Source: Ancylobacter mangrovi
GTDB taxonomy: Bacteria; Pseudomonadota; Alphaproteobacteria; Rhizobiales; Xanthobacteraceae
Direction of reading: 5' to 3'
Assembly: GCF_024752355.1 (NCBI RefSeq)
Contig: NZ_JANTHZ010000002.1
Span: 248,001 to 312,000, forward strand
DNA length: 64,000 nt
A model generated the notes under the pieces. The model had not been told where the DNA came from and did not search any database. It saw only the letters and a program-made list of their open reading frames with translations. Shown here piece by piece: positions 59,134 to 64,000 of this stretch (positions are counted from its first letter, which is position 1; each line of letters starts with the position of its first letter). Position numbers and translations under genes: made by a program.

Positions 59134-60240
59134 TCACAGATGGCCGGCGCGGCGCAGCAGGGCGCGGGCGGCCGGCGGCATGACGAGCAGCGTCACCAGC
59201 ATGCGGGTAGCCTGCACCGCGAGCACGAAGGCGAGGTTGGCCTTGATGCCGGTGGCGATGATGGCCACCGTGTCGATCCCGCCCGGGCTCATGGCGAGGT
59301 AGCAGGTCATCGGGTCGAGCCCGAACATCAGCGACACCGCGACGGCGACGAGCCCGCACAGGGCGATGAGCGCCACCGTCGCCGCAATGAGCTGCGGCAG
59401 CCGCGCCAGCACCGCGCGCAGCAGGCGCGGCTCGAAGCGCAGCCCGACGCTCCAGCCGATCAGCGCATAGCCCGCGAGCAGCACCGCCTGCGGCATGGCG
59501 AGGTGCAGCCCGAACACCGCCTGCACGGCGATGCCGATCAGCATCGGCAGCAGCATCGCGCCCGCCGGGATGGGGAGGAAACGGGCGGCGACCAGACCGA
59601 GCACATAGACGCCCGCGCCAACCGCATAGGGCCCGTAGGCGCCGTCGGCATGGGCCACCGGAACCGGCGCCGCGCCCGGCGTGGAGAGATAATGCGCGAC
59701 CATCGCGGCGGTGGCGGCGACGCTCGCCACCCGCAGATACTGCATGAAGGCGACGAGCCGGGCATCGGCGCCCGACGCATCGGCGATCGCGATCATCGCC
59801 GAGGCGCCGCCCGGCAGCATGCCCCACACCGCCGCGCGCACGTCAACCGTGCCGGTGACGACCAGCGCCTTGGCGATCAGAAGGCTCACCGTGAGCGTCA
59901 GCGCGCTGGCGACGACCACCTCGGTCGCATAGTCGGGAATGGCGAGCAGCACCTCGGCGGGCAGGGTGCTGGCGATCAGGCAGCCGACCGCGCACTGCCC
60001 GGCATGGAAGAAGCCGCGCGACACGCGGATGCGGTGCTCGATGCCGCAGAACGCCGCCGCCGCGAACATCGGGCCGAGCAACCCGCCGGCGGGCACCTCG
60101 AAATGGAGAAAGGCGGCGGTGACCACCACCGTGACGACCAGCACCGCTGCCCATTGCAGGGCGGGCGGCGAGGCGGCGAAACGGGCGGCGAGGCTGGGAG
60201 AAGTGCCCGGGCCGTCGGATGAAGGATCGCGCTTCGCCAT
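59134..60240 (-). CDS. AbrB-family membrane protein (duplicated Abr domain)
   Basis: Integral membrane protein of 368 residues. Two repeated halves each have several hydrophobic segments and glycine-rich turns (GCLIASTLPAEVLL, LPGGASAMIAIADASGAD and later MSPGGIDTVAIIATGIKANLAFVLAVQATR). It belongs to the group often annotated as AbrB transcriptional regulator or putative ammonia monooxygenase; both names are misleading because the protein has no DNA-binding domain. I chose the ATG at 60240. The function is unknown; transport is likely. Confidence 0.8.
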   Translation of the reverse strand: MAKRDPSSDGPGTSPSLAARFAASPPALQWAAVLVVTVVVTAAFLHFEVPAGGLLGPMFAAAAFCGIEHRIRVSRGFFHAGQCAVGCLIASTLPAEVLLAIPDYATEVVVASALTLTVSLLIAKALVVTGTVDVRAAVWGMLPGGASAMIAIADASGADARLVAFMQYLRVASVAATAAMVAHYLSTPGAAPVPVAHADGAYGPYAVGAGVYVLGLVAARFLPIPAGAMLLPMLIGIAVQAVFGLHLAMPQAVLLAGYALIGWSVGLRFEPRLLRAVLARLPQLIAATVALIALCGLVAVAVSLMFGLDPMTCYLAMSPGGIDTVAIIATGIKANLAFVLAVQATRMLVTLLVMPPAARALLRRAGHL

Positions 60241-60685
60241 CTCAGCGCAGTCCCCACGCCGGAAGGCGCCAAGGGTCGGCGCCCGGACGGCGACGGGTGC
60301 GGATGCGCTGGAAAGCGTCGCGGCCGGCGCTCCTGGCAAGGGCGCCGAAGGTGGCAGTCGGAAAGCGTGGGTGCATTGGCTGGCGTGTTGGACTACGGCA
60401 TGGACGGAACGGGTAGTCCAAGCAGAATCGAGAATATACGATATCGACCCGCCGAAAAGTCATGGCGGACGGACAGCCGTCGTGCCTGCGCGTCCGCCTC
60501 CGCCAGCCGCAAGCGTCGGAAAGACTTGGCATCCGGCCATCCGCGGCGCGGCCGACCGGCGCCGCGACCCACTTCAGACCCCCGATATTTGCATAGGTGT
60601 AATGCGCAATTACCCGGGGCGAAGGGTGCCGGGCGGCCGGCTCCGTGCCGTCGCCCCGCCCTCACGCGGCCGGCGGGCGCGCGGC
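60241..60685. other. intergenic region between the AbrB-family and NAGGN genes
   Basis: About 445 bases without a supported gene. A small inverted repeat GTAAT-GCGCA-ATTAC lies at 60599-60613, near the end of the NAGGN operon. It has no T-run, so it is at most a weak terminator or an operator for the AbrB-family gene. Nothing else stands out. Confidence 0.4.
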
Positions 60686-61849
60686 CTAGTCCTCCAGATC
60701 CTCGCTCTCGATGTCCGAGGAGAGCTCGGGCGAGGCTTCCTTGATCGGCTGGTGCGTGAAGCCCTTGAGGTTGGCGGTCGGCTGGAAATCGCGGGTGATC
60801 TCGACCGGGCTCAGCACATAGGCCGTCACCAGCTCGGCGAGCGAGCGCAGAGCGTGCATGTGGATGCGCTCATAGCCGTGCGAGCCGTCGACGCCGAAGG
60901 TGATGAGCGCCGTGCGCACATCCGCGCCCGCCACCACCGCGCTCGCCGAATCCGAACGGTAATAGCGGAACACGTCCTTCTGGTAGCGGATGTCGTTGGT
61001 CTGGCACAGCTCCTTGAGCTTCTTGGTGAGGTGGTAGTCGAACGGCCCGCTCTGGTCGGCGGTGGAGATGGTCACGCCGAACTCGTCGGAGTTCTGCCCC
61101 GGCGCGGTGGTGCCGTTGTCGATCACCACCAGCGAGGCGACGTCGGCCGTCAGCACCGAGGACGCGCCCACCCCCACCTCCTCGGCGATGGTGAACAGCC
61201 AGTGGATATCCACCGGCGTCTCGGCCTTCTCGTCGTGAATCGCCTTCAGCGCCGCCAGCATCACCGCGACGCCCGCCTTGTTGTCGAGATGGCGGGAGAC
61301 GATGAATCCGCTGTCGAGGAACTCGGCCTGCGGGTCGATGGCGACGATGTCGCCGACCTCGATGCCGAGATGGGCAAGGTCGCCGGCGTTACGCGCCCGC
61401 GCATCCACCCGCATCTCGACGAAGTCCCAGCCGATCGGGAGCTGATCCACCTCGTCGTTGAAGGTGTGGCCGGAGGCTTTCAGCGGCAGGATGGTGCCGC
61501 GATAGCCGCCCTTCTCGGTGAAGACCGTGGTGCGCGCGCCCTCGGCGAAGCGCGCCGACCAGGTGCCGATCGGCACCAGCGCGAGCCGGCCATTCTCCTT
61601 GAGGAACTTCACCTGCGCGCCGAGCGTGTCGACATGGGCGACCAGGGCCCGCGCACCCAGATGCGTGCCGCCATGGCGCACCGCGCGGATCGCGCCGCGC
61701 CGGGTCAGCTCGACATTGAGGTCGAAGCCCGCCAGCTCCTTGGCGACGAAGCGGACGATGGTATCGGTGTAGCCCGTGGGGCTGGGGATCGAGAGCAGCT
61801 TCTTGAGGATCTTGGCGAGATAGTCGGCGTCGATGGTCAGGCGTGTCAT
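60686..61849 (-). CDS. NAGGN-system M42 family peptidase
   Basis: Co-catalytic metallo-aminopeptidase-like protein of 387 residues. LVAHVDTLGAQ (His), SRHLDNKAGVAVML (Asp), FTIAEEVGVGAS (Glu pair) and LVVIDNGT (Asp) give the two-metal site. This M42 subgroup is always found with the NAGGN synthetase and amidotransferase and may trim or recycle the osmolyte dipeptide. Its ATG overlaps the synthetase stop (TAATG). It is the last gene of the operon. Confidence 0.88.
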   Translation of the reverse strand: MTRLTIDADYLAKILKKLLSIPSPTGYTDTIVRFVAKELAGFDLNVELTRRGAIRAVRHGGTHLGARALVAHVDTLGAQVKFLKENGRLALVPIGTWSARFAEGARTTVFTEKGGYRGTILPLKASGHTFNDEVDQLPIGWDFVEMRVDARARNAGDLAHLGIEVGDIVAIDPQAEFLDSGFIVSRHLDNKAGVAVMLAALKAIHDEKAETPVDIHWLFTIAEEVGVGASSVLTADVASLVVIDNGTTAPGQNSDEFGVTISTADQSGPFDYHLTKKLKELCQTNDIRYQKDVFRYYRSDSASAVVAGADVRTALITFGVDGSHGYERIHMHALRSLAELVTAYVLSPVEITRDFQPTANLKGFTHQPIKEASPELSSDIESEDLED

Positions 61850-63537
61850 TACTCCGCTCTCGCTTGGGGCGCCTCCAGCACCTGGCGCACGCTAGCGGGG
61901 ATGGCCAGCGGGAACAACAGATCGATGAAGCGCTCGGCCGTCGGCTGCGGCTCGTGGTTAGCGAGGCCCGGACGCTCATTGGCTTCGATGAAGGCATAAC
62001 CGGGCTGCATCGGCGACTTCACCATCAGGTCGACGCCCACCACCGGGATGTCGATGGCGCGGGCGACCTTCACCCCGGCATCGACGAGCAGCGGATGCAC
62101 CACGTCTGTGACGTCGTGGATGGTGCCGCCGGTGTGCAGGTTGGCGGTGCGGCGCACCTTCAGCTCCTGGCCCGCCGGCAGCACCGCGTCGAAGGCGAAG
62201 CCCGCCTCGCGCACGGTGCGCTCGGTCTCGCCGTCGCAGGGAATGCGCGATTCGCCCCCGGTCGCCGCCGCGCGGCGCCGGCTCTGCGCCTCGATCAGCT
62301 CGCGCACCGTGCTGCGCCCGTCGCCGACCACGGCCGCCGGCCGCCGGATCGCCGCCGCCACGACCTTGAAGTTGATGACCACGAGGCGCAGGTCCTCGCC
62401 CTCCACGCATTCCTCGACCAGCACCTCGCTCGACACGCGGCGCGCCTCGCCGATCGCGGTCTTGAGCTCGGCCAGCGAGGTGATTCCGACCGAGATGCCC
62501 TGCCCCTGCTCGCCATGGGCCGGCTTCACGACCAGCCGCCCGTGGCGTTCGAGAAAGGCGACCATCTCCTCCATCGGCACGGCGGTGGTGATCTGCTCGG
62601 GCACGCGCACGCCGGCCTCGGCGACGATGCGGCTCGTCACGGCCTTGTCGTCGCAGATCGACATCGCCACTGCCGAGGTGAGCTCCGACAGGCTCTCGCG
62701 GCAGCGTACCGAGCGCGCGCCGTAGGTCAGGCGGAAGAAGCCGCTCGCGGCGTCGATCGCCTCCACCACGATGCCGCGGCGGCGCGCCTCGTTGATGATG
62801 ATCCGGGCATAGGGGTTGAAGCCCTCGAGCAGTTCGGGGCCGGCGAACAGCTTCTCGTTGATCGGGTTCTTCCGCTTCACCGTGAAGTAGGGCACCCGCG
62901 CGAAGCCGAGCTTCTCGTAGAGCGCGATCGCCTGCGCGTTGTCGTGCATCACCGAGAGGTCGAGAAAGGCCGCGCCGGCTTCCGCCAGATGCTCGGCGAG
63001 CCGGCGCACCAGCGCCTCGCCGATGCCGGGCTGGCGCGCCTGCGGGTCCACGGCGAGGCACCACAGCGAGGCGCCGCGCTCGGGATCGTCGAAGGCGCGC
63101 ACATGGTCGACGCCGGTCACGGTGCCGACTACCTGATGCGTCGTCTCGTCCTCGGCCACGAGATAGACGATCGGGTCGGGGTCGCGCTCCCTGTCGAAGA
63201 ACTGCGGGGGCACCGTCACCATGCTGCGGGCGGCATAGATGCGGTTGATCGCCTCCGCGTCGGCCGGCGTCTCCACCGGCCGGATGACGAAGCCCGACAG
63301 CGGCCGATCCGAGGGGCGGTAGGCGGAAAGGTCCAGCCGGTAGGTGTGGGAGGGGTCGAGGAACACCTCCTGCGGGGCATGGGCCAGCAGCACGTGCGGG
63401 TCGAGCACATAGACCGCGATGTCGCGCCGGTCCGGCCCTTCCTCGCGCAGCGTCTCCAGAAGGTCGGACAGCTTCTCGAAGGTCTGGCCGAAGATCAGCC
63501 GTCCCCAGCCGACGTCGAATGCGCAATTGGGCGTCAC
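61849..63537 (-). CDS. ngg: N-acetylglutaminylglutamine synthetase
   Basis: Osmolyte biosynthesis enzyme of 562 residues. An N-terminal GNAT acetyltransferase (about residues 90-230, LAVDPQARQPGIGEALVRRLAEHL) is fused to an ATP-grasp ligase (about residues 260-555, with VVKPAHGEQGQGISVG and FIEANERPGL). It joins and acetylates two glutamines. The GTG start at 63537 has AAAGGAGGGGG upstream. It lies between the amidotransferase and the M42 gene in the standard NAGGN order. The dipeptide amide protects the cell from high osmolarity. Confidence 0.92.
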   Translation of the reverse strand: MTPNCAFDVGWGRLIFGQTFEKLSDLLETLREEGPDRRDIAVYVLDPHVLLAHAPQEVFLDPSHTYRLDLSAYRPSDRPLSGFVIRPVETPADAEAINRIYAARSMVTVPPQFFDRERDPDPIVYLVAEDETTHQVVGTVTGVDHVRAFDDPERGASLWCLAVDPQARQPGIGEALVRRLAEHLAEAGAAFLDLSVMHDNAQAIALYEKLGFARVPYFTVKRKNPINEKLFAGPELLEGFNPYARIIINEARRRGIVVEAIDAASGFFRLTYGARSVRCRESLSELTSAVAMSICDDKAVTSRIVAEAGVRVPEQITTAVPMEEMVAFLERHGRLVVKPAHGEQGQGISVGITSLAELKTAIGEARRVSSEVLVEECVEGEDLRLVVINFKVVAAAIRRPAAVVGDGRSTVRELIEAQSRRRAAATGGESRIPCDGETERTVREAGFAFDAVLPAGQELKVRRTANLHTGGTIHDVTDVVHPLLVDAGVKVARAIDIPVVGVDLMVKSPMQPGYAFIEANERPGLANHEPQPTAERFIDLLFPLAIPASVRQVLEAPQARAE

Positions 63538-63558
63538 GTCGTTCCCCCTCCTTTGCGC

Positions 63559-64000
63559 TCAGATGCCGTGCGACTGGAGCCACATCTCCAGAAGCGCGAC
63601 CTGCCAGAGCTCGGAGCCGCGCAGCGGCGTGATGTGCGACACCGGGTCGGCGAACAGCGTGTCGAGATAACCCTGCCGGAACAGGCCGCGCTCGCGCGCC
63701 TTCTGCGAACCCAGCACGTCCTGCACCATGGTGAGGTACTCGCCGGAGATGTATTTGAGCTGCGGCACCGGGAAATAGCCCTTCGGCCGGTCGATCACCT
63801 CATGCGGCACCACGAGCCGCGCCGCCTCCTTGAGCACGCCCTTGCCGCCATGGGCGAGCTTGAACTCCGGCGGGATGGTCGCGGCGAGCTCGACCAGCTC
63901 GTGGTCGAGGAAGGGCACGCGGGCCTCGAGGCCCCAGGCCATGGTCATGTTGTCGACCCGCTTGACCGGGTCGTCGACCAGCATCACCTGCGAATCGAGC
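63559..64000 (-). CDS. asnO: N-acetylglutaminylglutamine amidotransferase (C-terminal part)
   Basis: Asparagine-synthase-like enzyme, seen only for its last 146 residues because the gene runs off the right edge. LDSQVMLVDDPVKRVDNMTMAWGLEARVPFLDHE in parts matches the synthetase domain of the AsnB family (KVDxxxMAxGLEARVPFLD). It amidates the terminal carboxylate of N-acetylglutaminylglutamine. It starts the operon with the 61849 and 60686 genes, 21 bases upstream of the synthetase start. Confidence 0.88.
   Translation of the reverse strand, partial: LDSQVMLVDDPVKRVDNMTMAWGLEARVPFLDHELVELAATIPPEFKLAHGGKGVLKEAARLVVPHEVIDRPKGYFPVPQLKYISGEYLTMVQDVLGSQKARERGLFRQGYLDTLFADPVSHITPLRGSELWQVALLEMWLQSHGI

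Noticed and set aside
59134-60240. AbrB-type transcriptional regulator
   Set aside because: The protein is almost entirely membrane helices with no DNA-binding domain; only the family name suggests regulation.
1-64000. tRNA, rRNA, insertion sequence or phage genes
   Set aside because: No transposase, integrase or structural RNA pattern was recognised by eye. A tRNAscan/Infernal run would be decisive.

Overview
The window is high-GC, very gene-dense bacterial DNA. It has short intergenic gaps, many 4-bp ATGA/GTGA stop-start overlaps, and a large excess of solute-uptake and catabolic genes. The gene families (MHS transporters, HyuAB, AcuI, a TTT transporter, the NAGGN osmolyte operon, a NoeC-like UbiA fusion) suggest an alphaproteobacterium of the order Hyphomicrobiales (Rhizobiales), possibly Xanthobacteraceae-like. 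That placement is inference. I saw no rRNA, tRNA, insertion sequence, CRISPR array or phage gene.

Layout. (1) 1-15253 is one catabolic locus. It holds the end of a Tau/Ssu-type permease gene, two PuuE-like CE4 proteins and two NMT1-type binding proteins. It also has a C45 N-acyl hydrolase/transferase, two paralogous Gfo/Idh/MocA oxidoreductases, an LVIVD protein, a CobW GTPase, an unrecognised 209-residue protein, a third CE4 protein with intact metal ligands, an ATPase with two permeases, and a TetR regulator. A 21-bp motif repeated at 3670 and 10996 joins the lone binding protein to the ATPase/permease unit and points to the TetR protein. (2) 15687-19417 is a three-gene polyprenyl-phosphate sugar module: GT39-type transferase, HAD-UbiA fusion and small EamA/SMR flippase-like protein. 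(3) 19469-25906 holds a divergent crotonase, class III CoA-transferase, flavin reductase, RutA-like monooxygenase, MHS permease and LysR regulator; a shared site lies upstream of two of its transcription units. (4) 25950-32868 is HyuB-HyuA plus an amino-acid-type ABC importer, with a divergent IclR gene. (5) 33285-37488 is another NMT1/Tau-type ABC importer with an NtaA/DszA-type monooxygenase. (6) 37558-43086 holds a PQQ dehydrogenase, a small membrane protein and a large secreted serine protease. (7) 43220-51256 is a translationally coupled operon (acuI, ABC importer, acyl-CoA synthetase, crotonase) facing a FadR-type regulator, with a perfect palindrome between them. (8) 51297-58010 holds a LacI regulator, tandem operators, a TTT tricarboxylate-type transporter, an enolase-superfamily protein lacking one metal ligand, and an aldo/keto reductase, followed by a divergent AraC gene. 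(9) 59134-64000 holds an AbrB-family membrane protein and the NAGGN osmoprotectant operon, cut by the window edge.

How it works together. The recurring plan is importer plus hydrolase or oxygenase plus local regulator: five ABC systems, one TTT system and one MHS permease in about 60 kb. This is typical of a soil or rhizosphere scavenger of small organic acids, amides and sulfonate- or amine-like compounds. The best candidate for an undescribed system is the 1-15253 locus, which looks like a TetR-controlled import and amide/ring-hydrolysis pathway whose substrate I cannot name. The acuI operon and the polyprenyl-sugar module come next.
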